The position numbers and the translations under genes are program-made. A stretch of 64,000 nucleotides of DNA, taken from assembly GCA_977017575.1 (NCBI GenBank), contig CDRNVI010000002.1, positions 248,001-312,000 of the forward strand, given 5' to 3'. This document shows, piece by piece, positions 48,076 to 57,840 of this stretch (the first letter of the stretch is position 1; every line of letters starts with the position of its first letter). This stretch comes from Paramoeba atlantica. Its lineage: Eukaryota > Discosea. Under the pieces are notes generated by a model. The model searched no databases and had not been told where the DNA came from. It saw only the letters and a list, made by a program, of their open reading frames with translations.

Positions 48076-48942
48076 CAGAGTGAGTCACATAGACATAGAC
48101 AAAACGAAAAAACGTACTAGCTTGCTAATTGAAAATTTTACCTGAAAACCTACTAGGTTGCTGCGAAATCGCTGTAAGGCACGTACATTCAAAGAATACA
48201 AATAGACACAATTAACTACTCTTGTGCACTATACAATGTTTCCTTTTACACCGAACTTTCTAGTAGTACTCCACTTGTTCGTTACATTTCACTGATGTAT
48301 GCGTGACGTACATGTATTCATAGTTCGACCATACGCTTAACTATTTAAAGCCTCATTTCCCTTTCTAACTTTTTGCTGAACAAAAATTTGTCATGTTAGC
48401 CCAGCATGTTCCATCCAAGGCCATTGAGGATTTTGGACCTCTGCGAAAATGATTCCACCATGTCGGAGCTCCGGCGAAGTTTACTGGGAGCGCCTGGGCA
48501 GGAGTCACCCCTCTCACTTTTTAAATGTTTTCACGTACCCCTGTACACACTGCTTGCAGGAATAGTGGTACGGGCTGCAGACGGTGATGTTCCCGCAAAG
48601 TTTCACAGGGATTCACGTTTCAGAAAGACATCACATCTTCAGTGCGTCGACTCGTAACTCTTCTCTATTATTGTATTTGCTTTTCACACTCAAGTCTTGG
48701 TCAAGGCGTTGTTCTAGTAGCTATTCCACTTTGTACCCTCAAGACCCTATTTTTTCTACACATCTCGTAGTACAACGCAAAGTACCGTGGGCATAGGTGT
48801 CTTTAGAATTTTATACGGTCAAGCCCTCGATGCAGCCGTTCTGGAATCACCTCAACCAGGTTTCGCGAAGTTTCACGAGACTTCTCGAGGTTTCCCCCGA
48901 ATCCCCTCATGTAATAAACTCAATGGTCTCCTGCTAACTTTA
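48076..48942. other. Gap left of RTF2, no gene seen
   Basis: AT-rich, stop-dense. Short plus-strand frames (48,406-48,657 among them) show no family match. No repeat found by eye. Confidence 0.4.
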
Positions 48943-49584
48943 TCAAGCCATCTGTCTTTCCAGAAACCTGGTCAATTGCGACGATTCATCGGAAGGACCA
49001 ATAAAGAAATATTCGGTGTCTATATTGCAAAACGGACAACGTACACTCATAGTGTCTATTGTTTTGGTATTCCTAATCGCACAAAGGCTTGCGTGCGATA
49101 GCACGTGTCCACACGGCGTAAGGAAAACAAACTCCTGATTGCACCCAGGATGGATTGTGGGAGTAATAGGACATGCCCATTTCTCTGCGCTATGCAGTCC
49201 TGATGAGATCACAGGGTCTAACTGTGTTCTAGGAGAAAACAATTTTAACGTAACCATGTGAGATAACTTTTTTATGTGGGGAACCGCTTGGAAAAATGAG
49301 TTTTCGTTCATCTTTGCATCGAAATTCTCACCGTTCATAGCCTTTTTCCTTGCTTTTTCCCGCTGCTTTCGCGAAATAACTTCTTCCAAGACAGATTCTT
49401 TATTATACAATCGCCCTTTTCCGCAGGCTACGATAGGCTCAACAAGTTCTTTGCCAGAAATCGCACAATTGGTCCATACTTCATGCTGTCTTCGAGCTCT
49501 AAGTTCTGTCAAGGAGGTGAAGGACTCCTTCTGAGTTGTTACAAGAGTGCTCCGTTTGGGCAAGGTTCCACCATCGAGACCCAT
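48943..49584 (-). CDS. RTF2: Replication termination factor 2 (RTF2)
   Basis: A 213-residue member of the RTF2 family, which stabilises or unloads stalled forks and also links to splicing. The diagnostic start is MGLDGGTLPKRSTLV (family: MGxDGGTxPxRxELV), followed by NCAISGKELVEPIVACGKG and RLYNKESVLE, the C2HC2 RING-like motif. In the second half, CPIT..., FVFLTPCGHVLSHASL, and CPFCN complete the zinc-binding core, with a C...CGH...C..C pattern. The C-terminal tail is short compared with human RTF2 (about 300), missing its lysine-rich extension. Confidence 0.9.
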   Translation of the reverse strand: MGLDGGTLPKRSTLVTTQKESFTSLTELRARRQHEVWTNCAISGKELVEPIVACGKGRLYNKESVLEEVISRKQREKARKKAMNGENFDAKMNENSFFQAVPHIKKLSHMVTLKLFSPRTQLDPVISSGLHSAEKWACPITPTIHPGCNQEFVFLTPCGHVLSHASLCAIRNTKTIDTMSVRCPFCNIDTEYFFIGPSDESSQLTRFLERQMA

Positions 49585-49973
49585 AGGTACTAAACGTTTC
49601 TAAATAAAATAAAGAAGGGTAGAATCAAGGGCACCATAAAAGCAGGAAACTGGCGAAAACAAGAAAAATTGAAATAAAAGGGAACGTACATGAGTCCCAA
49701 AAACGATTTCATTCGGAAATAGTGAAACAATTTATGTCTTCCACAATCTACCATTGCCCTTTCCCAAGGCTACGGTCGGGGCTGACTCACTGTAGTCAAG
49801 TGACAAAATGCGAAGCATCAAATAACACCCTGCGAGCTCCTCCGAGAGAGTAGACCCCGATGCAATTTTTTTCTTCCCCCGCAACGTGATCAAGAAAGAT
49901 TAGGATCCGATCTCTTACTTCTTTAAAAATGAGGACAATCCATTATACGCTCCAGAGTTAAGTGTTCGGAGTA
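49585..49973. other. Intergenic, no gene seen
   Basis: 389-bp spacer between RTF2 and the next gene. No supported feature. Confidence 0.45.
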
Positions 49974-51332
49974 TTACCCTCCAGGAGATGCCGAAGGAAG
50001 ACGATAAGATCTCCCAGATCTCTGCAAAGATCTTGCGTGTGTGATTTTTGTGTGACGGAAGAACTTTCTCCTCGCGTCTGGTGCACTATACTGTGGGTTT
50101 GAGTTTACGGGTGGCAAATTATAAAGCCCGTGACGCGGGACTCGAGATCCCTTGTCCTGAAAAAAGTACACGTGATCTGCAGCTCCGCTTTTCCATGGAC
50201 GTGGCCGCGCGTTCTTTCGTACAGCACTTTTCCAAAGTTGGTCGCCCTCTGCTTGAACGAATGAAATGCTTTCCTGGTAGTCCGCATCTTCTAAAGTCTC
50301 CTTTTTAATATTTTGCATAGTGCGCATAGTTTGATTAACTTCGGGGTCAACTTTAAAGAGACTCAGCCTCCGATCCAGAACAGTATCAACAACCTCGCGG
50401 GATCGAAAGTTCTCGTCCCATTTGTTAATTCTCTCCAAGTCTTCCTGCGTAAATTCACGCGGACTGGAAACGTGCTTCCCCTTCGACAGGGAAGGTGCCA
50501 TGTCCAGAGTGGGGTCACCTCGTAGAGTTGCCTTCGCCTCGTGAATAAGTGACACATACGGCCACGGAATCCCACTCTCTTTCGAATCCACCCCATCCTT
50601 TACACCCTCTCGGTTCCTCTGCTTCTCCATCTGTCCCCCTTCCTTGTTCTCCCCAAGCTTGCTGTCCTCTCCCTCCCCTAGCTCGGCCACAACATCCTCC
50701 AGCGAAACGACCCCCAAACGGTAGGCGACTCGAAGCTCCTCCTCGGAGAGCTTGGTCACGTCCCCGCGGAGCTCGTGAAGCCGCCGAAGCAGCCCCTCCC
50801 GCCGGGACCCACTCATCGGGTCCAATCCCGGGACGTGACGAAAATACCCCGCGGGGTTACGACGCACCACGTCGTAGAGATCCTCCGAGGCCACGCGGCG
50901 GAGGAACGCATCCCGCATCGCGACCGCGGCACGAACCCGGGAGGGGGGAGAGGAGGGGGACTCAGCACTAAACACAGAGCCTTTCGTGTCTCCCGATCCT
51001 CTCGCTCCTCGGTCCCTAGCAGTCTCGTTTTCATGATTCGCTCGTTCCTTCTGCTGCGGCAACACAACCGGTGCTGCTCGATTTATCACATGCTCGGTTT
51101 CTTGCGTGGGATTGGAAGAGAAGAATTGTGACCTCAGGCTCTCCCATGTATTTTTGTGTTCTTGTGTACGATTTGGTGAAGAGGGGGATAGGGGGCACTC
51201 TATGGTCTCGTGTTCAGATAGGGGTGGGGGCTGCGATGGGGTGTGATCGGTAGAGGAAGGATCGGGGGGAAAAGGATCAAGATTGGCGATAGGTTTGCGT
51301 CGGAGATGACGCAGGAGGCTTCGTGCTAACAT
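49974..51332 (-). CDS. Uncharacterised protein with mitochondrial-type N-terminus
   Basis: A 452-residue protein. The start MLARSLLRHLRRKPIANL looks like a mitochondrial presequence. Residues 20-125 are Pro/Ser/Glu-rich low complexity, followed by a conserved-looking helical block (AMRDAFLRRVASEDLYDVVR, then LRRLHELRGDVTKLSEEELR) and a C-terminal block (DRRLSLFKVDPEVNQTMRTM, ENVYFF-like). I do not recognise a family. A mitochondrial ribosomal or assembly factor is plausible but unproven. A C-to-G skew flip lies inside at about 51,000. Spacing of 235 bp to the next gene upstream. Confidence 0.65.
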   Translation of the reverse strand: MLARSLLRHLRRKPIANLDPFPPDPSSTDHTPSQPPPLSEHETIECPLSPSSPNRTQEHKNTWESLRSQFFSSNPTQETEHVINRAAPVVLPQQKERANHENETARDRGARGSGDTKGSVFSAESPSSPPSRVRAAVAMRDAFLRRVASEDLYDVVRRNPAGYFRHVPGLDPMSGSRREGLLRRLHELRGDVTKLSEEELRVAYRLGVVSLEDVVAELGEGEDSKLGENKEGGQMEKQRNREGVKDGVDSKESGIPWPYVSLIHEAKATLRGDPTLDMAPSLSKGKHVSSPREFTQEDLERINKWDENFRSREVVDTVLDRRLSLFKVDPEVNQTMRTMQNIKKETLEDADYQESISFVQAEGDQLWKSAVRKNARPRPWKSGAADHVYFFQDKGSRVPRHGLYNLPPVNSNPQYSAPDARRKFFRHTKITHARSLQRSGRSYRLPSASPGG

Positions 51333-51567
51333 GGTGAAATGGGTTTTTTAGGGGTGAGTTAGAAAGAGGGATGTGTTAGAAAACAAGGATGAAGAGAGGG
51401 TCATTTTTCAGAGAGGATAGCTTGTATGACGAACAAAATACTTGGCCACTTTTTCAGTGGTAAACTCTTTTTCACTGACATACTTCACCACAAATCAGAG
51501 TTTTTACTGGACAGGTGCCATTTCTCTTCCCAACGGACGTCAGTTCAAGAAGGTTTGTAAACTCATT

Positions 51568-51855
51568 TTAGAATGAAGGCCGCTCTCGAACAGGCTTTCG
51601 AATGCATGACGGAATCGTCGCGTCCTCGAACGTAGTCCGCGCGGAATAGAACGAACGATGTATCGGCTGAAATACAAGCGACTGACAGTAAGCACGTAAG
51701 ATCAATTGAGATCCAATGATGCCACTTATGACGGTGATTAGTGGTCGCAGACCCGCGGTATCACTGGATAAAATTAATGCTAGTGCTGGTGTGAGGAAGA
51801 GCGCTATGCCCAGTACAAGTAACGATAAAGAAAACAAGGTCTTCTGATGGGTCAT
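51568..51855 (-). CDS. Small two-pass membrane protein
   Basis: A 95-residue protein with two membrane helices: FSLSLLVLGIALFLTPALALIL and PLITVISGIIGSQLILRAYC. The tail is polar with basic and proline residues. The helix pair with a GxxGS motif loosely resembles KRTCAP2/KCP2 of the oligosaccharyltransferase, but the length is shorter and the match is weak. It lies 235 bp from one neighbour and 229 bp from the other, on the host strand, which supports it as real. Confidence 0.58.
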   Translation of the reverse strand: MTHQKTLFSLSLLVLGIALFLTPALALILSSDTAGLRPLITVISGIIGSQLILRAYCQSLVFQPIHRSFYSARTTFEDATIPSCIRKPVRERPSF

Positions 51856-52084
51856 TGTATTTTGTAAACGAAATTAAGAAAACAGTGTACTGTTAAGCCA
51901 ATATAGATTCGCTAAGCAGGAAACATACAAAAAAATTCATGAGGTCAGTAACATCTGTCACCAGCCATCAGAGTGAGAAATAAACATACTGAATATACTA
52001 TACTCAAGATAGCAAAGTTAGAATAAGAGTGACAATGTGAAAGATTTTTTCTAAGAAAATTCACATTTTCCTGACAAAATTTCT

Positions 52085-53752
52085 TTAACTTTCATCCCCA
52101 AGATCCTCCAAGATTATTTCCTGCGTGTGGATCGGATCAAACTGGGCACCTTCACGGCCGTAACAGGAGAGACTTCGGTACTCCCCACCGAGGGCGTACA
52201 TGATTTGATCCCACAACGGCTCTCTGCGGCACATTGGGGGTTCTGGGGGAAAGATAGGCTCCAAGCGCTGCGTGTCATGACCTTGGTGGACACTTCGAAA
52301 CTGTTTGCGCATCTGTAACTGCTCTGCGGTGGGAAAGTGTGTACGGGTGTCATTATGTGGTAGTTCCGTCCGTACGATCACCTCCTTCGACTCTTTCTGT
52401 GACGAGCGTTTCTTCGCGAATATTTTCTTGCCACGTTTCCTCAATTTCGGATCTTCATCAGGCTGAGGAATAGGAGGCTGTGCCGCGTTCTCCTCATTTT
52501 CCCGTCGCATCTTCCCCTCCGCCGTTTCTCCGGCCGGCTCGCTCCCCTGGGCACTACTCTCTACGGTTCGGAAAAACTCGGGGGACACGGTCACCGGGAA
52601 CCAGAGCCCCTCCTCGAGCTCCCGCTCCAGGTTACGCCGGGACCAGTACATACACCCCCAGTAGACTCGTACCCGAGACCGCAGCTTCCCGAGCAGGTGA
52701 GTCCCGAGCCCCGAGAGTGCCTCTACCCGGCTGTAGTATAAAGACGGAACAGAGGGAACAGAGGAAGGGATTAACACGGAGTGAAGCTCAAAATTGGATT
52801 TCGAAGTAGACGAAGAAGAGGAAGCCGACCCCGAAGTTGACGATGACACATCCTCACTCGGAGTCACCAACATCTTTTCCCGTGCCCCTGAGCCACGAAA
52901 CAACGAAAAAAGTCGTTTCGAGACCGAAGAAGAGGAAGAGGAAGAAGAAGAGGAAGAGGTTGACATCGAGAACCCCCCCCTTTCCCCCGCCTTCCCCTCC
53001 CTCCTCCTACCCTTCCTCCCCCCCTCCCCCTCCGCCATCACGCCCGTGTGCAGCACCCCCACCGCCGCGGTCGGGGGCAGGGTCATCTCGACATGGAACG
53101 GCCCCCCCTGGCAGATCTCGTGCCCCCACAGCACCTCCGGGAACAGCGGGTTGCCCTTGGTGATGCCCACGGTGTAGGGCAGGTCGAGCACGAGGCCGGT
53201 CACGAGGTCGTGCTGGTGCTCGACCAGCATCACCACGCGGCGGTCGTAGTGGGAGGTCCCGAGGGGGTGGGAGAGGAGAACGGTGCCGGGGCGGAGCACC
53301 GGGGAGGGCTGGAGGTGCGCACGGAACCGCGAGCCTGTAGTGTCAAGTTGCGTACAGGTGCGTTGCTGGGGGGGGGAGAGGGCGGGGGGGTGCGCGACCC
53401 GGGTGAGTGTTTTGAAGGCGGGTGAGGCTTTTAGCATGTGTTGCATGTGTTGGATGACCTCGAACCCGGCCTGGATTTCCTCGTTGGTGCGGGGTTGTGA
53501 GGAGGGGTTACGGAACTCGTGACGGATGCGCTCGACGTAGGAGAGGGAGTTGGGTTTGTAGAGCATGGAGGAGCCGGTGCCGAGGACACGTTGGAGGACG
53601 GGGTTGGTGAGGGGGTAGACTACTTTGAGGTAGGGACGGTCGTCGAATTGGTGGGCGACGCGTAGGATGCAGCGGTACATGGTGTGGATCATTTTGCGAT
53701 CCAGGGCGATGGGTCGCGTGGTGCCGGAAACGGGTGCAGGGAGCATGGACAA
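52085..53752 (-). CDS. LYR-motif/AlgH (UPF0301, DUF179) fusion protein
   Basis: A 555-residue protein. Residues about 18-100 look like a Complex1_LYR domain: MYRCILRVAHQF (MYR in place of LYR), then YVERIRHEFRNPSSQPRTNE, matching the family's IRxxFrxN...; LYR proteins work with mitochondrial acyl carrier protein in assembly. Residues about 154-440 carry the AlgH/DUF179 fold: GTVLLSHPLGTSHYDRRVV, LVEHQHDLVTGLVLDLP, CQGGPFHVEM and VYWGCMYWSRRNLEREL (cf. FxGYAGWxxGQLExEL). The AlgH domain is split by a 100-plus-residue Ser/Gly-rich insert (about 235-355). The C-terminal third is basic and polar. A GC-rich C-to-G skew flip lies at about 53,120. Confidence 0.86.
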   Translation of the reverse strand: MSMLPAPVSGTTRPIALDRKMIHTMYRCILRVAHQFDDRPYLKVVYPLTNPVLQRVLGTGSSMLYKPNSLSYVERIRHEFRNPSSQPRTNEEIQAGFEVIQHMQHMLKASPAFKTLTRVAHPPALSPPQQRTCTQLDTTGSRFRAHLQPSPVLRPGTVLLSHPLGTSHYDRRVVMLVEHQHDLVTGLVLDLPYTVGITKGNPLFPEVLWGHEICQGGPFHVEMTLPPTAAVGVLHTGVMAEGEGGRKGRRREGKAGERGGFSMSTSSSSSSSSSSSVSKRLFSLFRGSGAREKMLVTPSEDVSSSTSGSASSSSSTSKSNFELHSVLIPSSVPSVPSLYYSRVEALSGLGTHLLGKLRSRVRVYWGCMYWSRRNLERELEEGLWFPVTVSPEFFRTVESSAQGSEPAGETAEGKMRRENEENAAQPPIPQPDEDPKLRKRGKKIFAKKRSSQKESKEVIVRTELPHNDTRTHFPTAEQLQMRKQFRSVHQGHDTQRLEPIFPPEPPMCRREPLWDQIMYALGGEYRSLSCYGREGAQFDPIHTQEIILEDLGDES

Positions 53753-53929
53753 AGAGGAAGAAAATTTAGTAATGAATGCAACTTTCCGTGATGTTTGAAA
53801 AAATTCATGGAGACTTATGATACTTGTACTTTAGAGATCATAAAATATAAAAATAAACCCATCTCATTTTTTCGTGAAAAAGGCGCTTAAAGGGAGTCTC
53901 TCACTCCACTAAAAGGCCTTCGGCACCGC

Positions 53930-55060
53930 ACAACAGTGTAGAGCGACGCTAAAATCTATACCTAACAAAACAAAATCAAAGAAGAATTCTTTTTTGTTCC
54001 CTCGCTAAACCCTCTTTTTGTTCCCTCCCTAAACCCCTTTTTTTGTTCACTCCCTAAACCTACCCCTTGTAGGTTTAGGTAACTCCTTGTTCCCTCCCTA
54101 CTACTTAACACACTACCCCGCGCCCCGCTATCGCACCCCGCGGCAGTAGCAATCATGTACCGCAATCCTGTATAATCTGGGCAGTGCCCTTCTGGATGGA
54201 CACGCTTCTGGTCATCCGCACACAGAAAGTGTGAACAAGCATCCGTTTCTATCGGACGTGTTGGCCCGGGCCAACAAGTTCATGGTCTCAATGTATCTTC
54301 AGTCCGTGATGCTCGTGAGATTTGTTGTCATAAATGTTCAAGTGTTTGACAGTGAATAGTCATCATGTGAAGTCTACTGAATACATACAGCATGATTTCA
54401 AATTTTTAAAAAAATTCAATTTTTTTTTGATCTACACTAAATCCTAGACCCACTGCCTTACCCCCGTACCCCGCGGCGGTACCATTCTTGTTCCGCCGCC
54501 TGAATAATCTGGGCATTGCCCCTCTGAACGGCCACCCCTATAGCCATCAACATATGCGAGAGGCACCGTTTTTGTCCGAAGTGTGGGCCCTCGCCACCTT
54601 CCGGAGAAAGTCCAGGGTATCAGGGCCCGGAATCCCATAGGTTGTGAACGATAGGGGGTGTAATTCTATCTCTCTCGCTTGCGCCATGTCGTTGTGGGCG
54701 TGACGTTTGTTGGCTTCAGCCGTCCTAAGGGTATGGGACGGCTCGGCGGCCTCCTTCCCGACGGAGGTAAAAGAAATAGTTCATTTGTTTCGTAAAAGGG
54801 GGAACAGACAATGCACATCTGTCCCCCCTGATCTCTCCTTATTTTTTTCGGTTCCCTCCCTAAACGTTTTTTGTTCCCTCCCTAAAGAATCGTATGGGGC
54901 ACTGTACAAAACGTTATCGGTGAATCCTTCAAGTAAATAAAAGCTCTTCTTCAGTCCGTGATGCTCGTGAAATTTGTTATCATAATTTTTCAAGTGTTTG
55001 ACAGTGAATAGTCATCATGTGAAGTCTACTGAATGCATACAATATGATTCCGACTTTGAT
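53930..55060. repeat. Tandem-duplicated composite repeat
   Basis: Three repeated modules occur twice in this stretch. Module 1: TTTTTGTTCCCTCCCTAAAC units (four at 53,990-54,095; two at 54,845-54,890). Module 2: a 150-bp segment (54,115-54,275 and 54,455-54,600) sharing ACCCCGCGGC and ATAATCTGGGCA. Module 3: TCAGTCCGTGATGCTCGTG followed by TTGACAGTGAATAGTCATCA and GTGAAGTCTACTGAAT (54,299-54,396 and 54,954-55,060), near-identical over 100 bp. The region next to the right copy of module 3 is the mariner remnant. Confidence 0.8.
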
Positions 55061-55700
55061 ACAAACATTTAAAATGAAACGTTCATTCGTCTCGATAAAA
55101 ATAGAGATGCAGACAATTCAAGAATCTAAAAGGGTCAAGAAATTTGCAGCCGGACTGAGGCATTCTTTTGGAATTCAAGAATGTACCAAGAGAGGTCGGA
55201 GAATGAGAATAACTGAGACGCACAAGTTAAAGCGCATTAATTTGGCCAACACTTTGCTTGCATGGCCTCAGGCAACTCTGAATAAAATCATTTGGACGAA
55301 TGAGAAATTGTTTAAGTGCGGTGTTCACGAGTCTTCTCAATTTTACATCGCCCCAAAAGATGGCCAAGGAAAACCAACCCGAAGGAATCGGAGGTGGTGT
55401 TGGGGAAAGGGGCTGATGGCTTGGTTGGGGATAAGTGATGATCATGGGCTTTTTTCGCATGTTTTTGAGCCCAATGGTGGGTGCACATACGAGAATACAC
55501 ACAAAGTCTCTTTCAGTCATTCGAGAGGTTTCATGGAGTACCTTGTGGGACACGCGTCCAATGTTACATTACAAATGGGCAACGCCACTGCGCACAATTT
55601 GGCGAAAGCAAAAGCGCCCAGTGAAAACATTGCTCTGCTGGACTGATTCCCCAATTCCTCCGACCCCCCATACTTGGCTTGACAACTGTGCCTGTCACCA
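55044..55700 (+). mobile_element. Tc1/mariner transposase remnant
   Basis: A plus-strand frame reads KRINLANTLLAWPQ, then LNKIIWTNEKLFKCGV, MAWLGISDDHGLFSHVF, and LQMGNATAHNLAKAKAP, ending at a stop after NIALLD (55,646), followed out of frame by the FPNSSDPPYLA (WPxxSPDLNP-like) motif. It has the same replacement of QDNAPxH by xMxNATxxN seen in the copy at 17,118. The stop and the frame loss near the end show it is defective. The N-terminal DNA-binding part is poorly preserved. Confidence 0.8.
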
Positions 55701-56358
55701 CATTCCCAATAATAACCCTGATGAAAACACTGCATCCCTTCTGCGTGGCGTGGTCTTCTGTTGTGAGACCATATGGCACCAGGCAGTCCCGGTGAAAAAA
55801 AGGAGGCAAAGCTCTTCACTAGGGGAACGAGAGAAACCACTGTATATTCGACCCCAAAGTTACAGAAAAACCGTTCCCGGAATTGCAAGATTACAGAACT
55901 CATGGTTAGGAAAGGCACACTAAACGCAACACTGAATGAACTTCACATCATTTCGTGTTAAAAAAACTGGGATAGGGTGATAGCACTAAAACTTGTATGT
56001 CGCGCCATTCATTTGTTACAATTCAGTGTGCCCTTAATCAGTCAGTGTGGGGGATGTAGTATGCTGCAAGGCGATCTATAATAAATTTGTAATCAAATGA
56101 TAAGTACATGTGTATGTAGTCAAAAGGCTTCTCAGATTTTTCAAAGAAATTCTACCTTGTGCTCTATGCCTATTACAATGTCTATACTCTATTTCTGACA
56201 ACAAGGCTCCCCGTCCGCCTGGCGTGGTATTAAAGGCTGCGTAATCTAGACGCGACAGGGTTCTTATGACGAGTATGGTCTTAAGCTCTAGTCTAGAACG
56301 CTAAAGTAGAGCTTTGACCACAGCGCGACAAAAATCACTGTCGTGTAAAGTCACTGTG
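55701..56358. other. Gap, no gene seen
   Basis: AT-rich sequence between the mariner remnant and the 3' end of the RING-PHD gene. Short inverted matches around CTCTAGTCTAGAAC at 56,286 but no recognisable element or RNA gene. Confidence 0.4.
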
Positions 56359-57840
56359 TCACTGTCGAATCGTGTCATTTATAGCTCGACGTATGGAGTG
56401 CCGAAGTATATCGCTACTAACAGATTCCCCTCTCCATGTTCTGAGCACTCGATTAGTAATTGAAACTGCCTGGGAAGGGGAGACGACCCGATCACGCACG
56501 TAAGGCTTCAGCTCTTCTGTAACTTCACGTACTAACGGCAGGCTTCGGGCTGTCTGTGGCAATCTCGAAACGTTACCCCTTTGGTTGGAAATCACATTGG
56601 CAGAGGAATGAGGGTTAGTGTACATCACACGATTGCCACCCTTTTCCCTCCACGGAGGCGAAGCTGTGGTCAAATTGTTGGAAATCGCAGTAGTGAGGGA
56701 AGGAATAGTGCGATGAGCGTAGGAGTGCAACGCATTGCGCATGTTCTGTCGGTGCGTTTCGGCCAAATCATTCTGATGCTTCCGAGATGCAAAGTCATGT
56801 ATACCCTCCTGTCTTTGTTGTGTGTACCACTCCTGGGCGGATCGAACGCCAGCGGTTGTGGAAAATTCGCCCGCGGGTAGAGATCTTGTGCTAGTCGACA
56901 GTGCAGGCGCCGGCGTACGCACAAAACCCGGTACCTGGAGACTGCTACTGGATGCTACAAGCGTGTTCGAGGATGGCTGAATAGTTGTAGAAAATGTCGG
57001 TCGACGCGTTTCGCGTGGTGGTGTGTCTACCACTATGTGGGGTGCTCGCTGCGCCATAGGCCGGGTACTTCTTTGAGATTCCCTCGGATACTCGGTCCGG
57101 CGTGGCGTTTTGTCTCTCTCCGACAGAAAACTACTGTGTGTGTAAGCTAACTCGAGCAGCGATAGTTCCTCTCTATCCTCCTCCCGTTCCCGTCGTGGAC
57201 AGGTCGGCGGAGTTGTGTTCGGGGAATCAACCTCCACAAACGAGATCTCTCTCGGCGGCGTTGTGATCTCCACCTGCTCTCCACGACCCGGACTTCCTTC
57301 CCCCCTCGTTCTCTCCTCCCCCCTCCCCCTCACCGGCGTCTCCTCCCCGATCAAACTACACATCCCACAGAACCACTCCCCCTCCGGCACCCTCAACAAC
57401 ACCGGACGCAAACAATCACAATGCGCCGCCCCCTCACACCCCTCCCGGGAACACAACAACAGCACCTCCTCCCGGTCCCCTTCTCTGCAAATGTCACACA
57501 CAATCTCCTCTACCCCCTCCCCCTCCTCACTCTCCTCCCCCTCCCCCTCCCCCTCCCCCTCCCCCTCCCCCTCACTCCACGTGTAGGCCTCCTCGGGCCG
57601 CAGCACCTTCCGCCTCACCGTGGTCTGGGTGAGACAGCGGGGGGAGGGCTGGCCCTGGCGCACGTGGTGGAGGGACGCGATCTGTGCCCTGCACACGGGG
57701 CAGGTGCTCGCGGTGTGGGTGACCCAGTGCGTGATGCAGGGGAGGTGGAAGGTGTGGGGGCAGCAGGAGAGGGCGCAGAGGGCGAGCGGGGGGATGTCCC
57801 CGTCCGTGCCTGTGGGGTCGCAGATGACACAGGGGGGCAT
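56359..57840 (-). CDS. RING and PHD finger protein, PHRF1-like
   Basis: A 493-residue protein. Residues 4-55 form a RING-H2 finger: CVICD, CALSCCPHTFHLPCITHW, and CPVCRAQ. Residues about 114-162 form a PHD finger: VCDICREGD, LLLCSREGCEGAAHCDC, GEWFCGMC. RING followed by PHD in this order is the arrangement of PHRF1 (and yeast relatives), which binds the phosphorylated CTD of RNA polymerase II and ubiquitinates targets. Between them a Glu/Gly run (SEGEGEGEGEGEGEESEEGE) is encoded by CCCTCC repeats. The C-terminal 200 residues are polar, ending in a helical block (EVTEELKPYVRDRVVSPSQA). The gene includes a skew flip at about 57,600. Confidence 0.85.
   Translation of the reverse strand: MPPCVICDPTGTDGDIPPLALCALSCCPHTFHLPCITHWVTHTASTCPVCRAQIASLHHVRQGQPSPRCLTQTTVRRKVLRPEEAYTWSEGEGEGEGEGEGEESEEGEGVEEIVCDICREGDREEVLLLCSREGCEGAAHCDCLRPVLLRVPEGEWFCGMCSLIGEETPVRGRGEERTRGEGSPGRGEQVEITTPPREISFVEVDSPNTTPPTCPRREREEDREELSLLELAYTHSSFLSERDKTPRRTEYPRESQRSTRPMAQRAPHIVVDTPPRETRRPTFSTTIQPSSNTLVASSSSLQVPGFVRTPAPALSTSTRSLPAGEFSTTAGVRSAQEWYTQQRQEGIHDFASRKHQNDLAETHRQNMRNALHSYAHRTIPSLTTAISNNLTTASPPWREKGGNRVMYTNPHSSANVISNQRGNVSRLPQTARSLPLVREVTEELKPYVRDRVVSPSQAVSITNRVLRTWRGESVSSDILRHSIRRAINDTIRQ

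Noticed and set aside
53990-54890. CCCTAAA-like telomere repeats
   Set aside because: The heptamer appears once per 20-bp unit with other bases between; it is not a telomere array.
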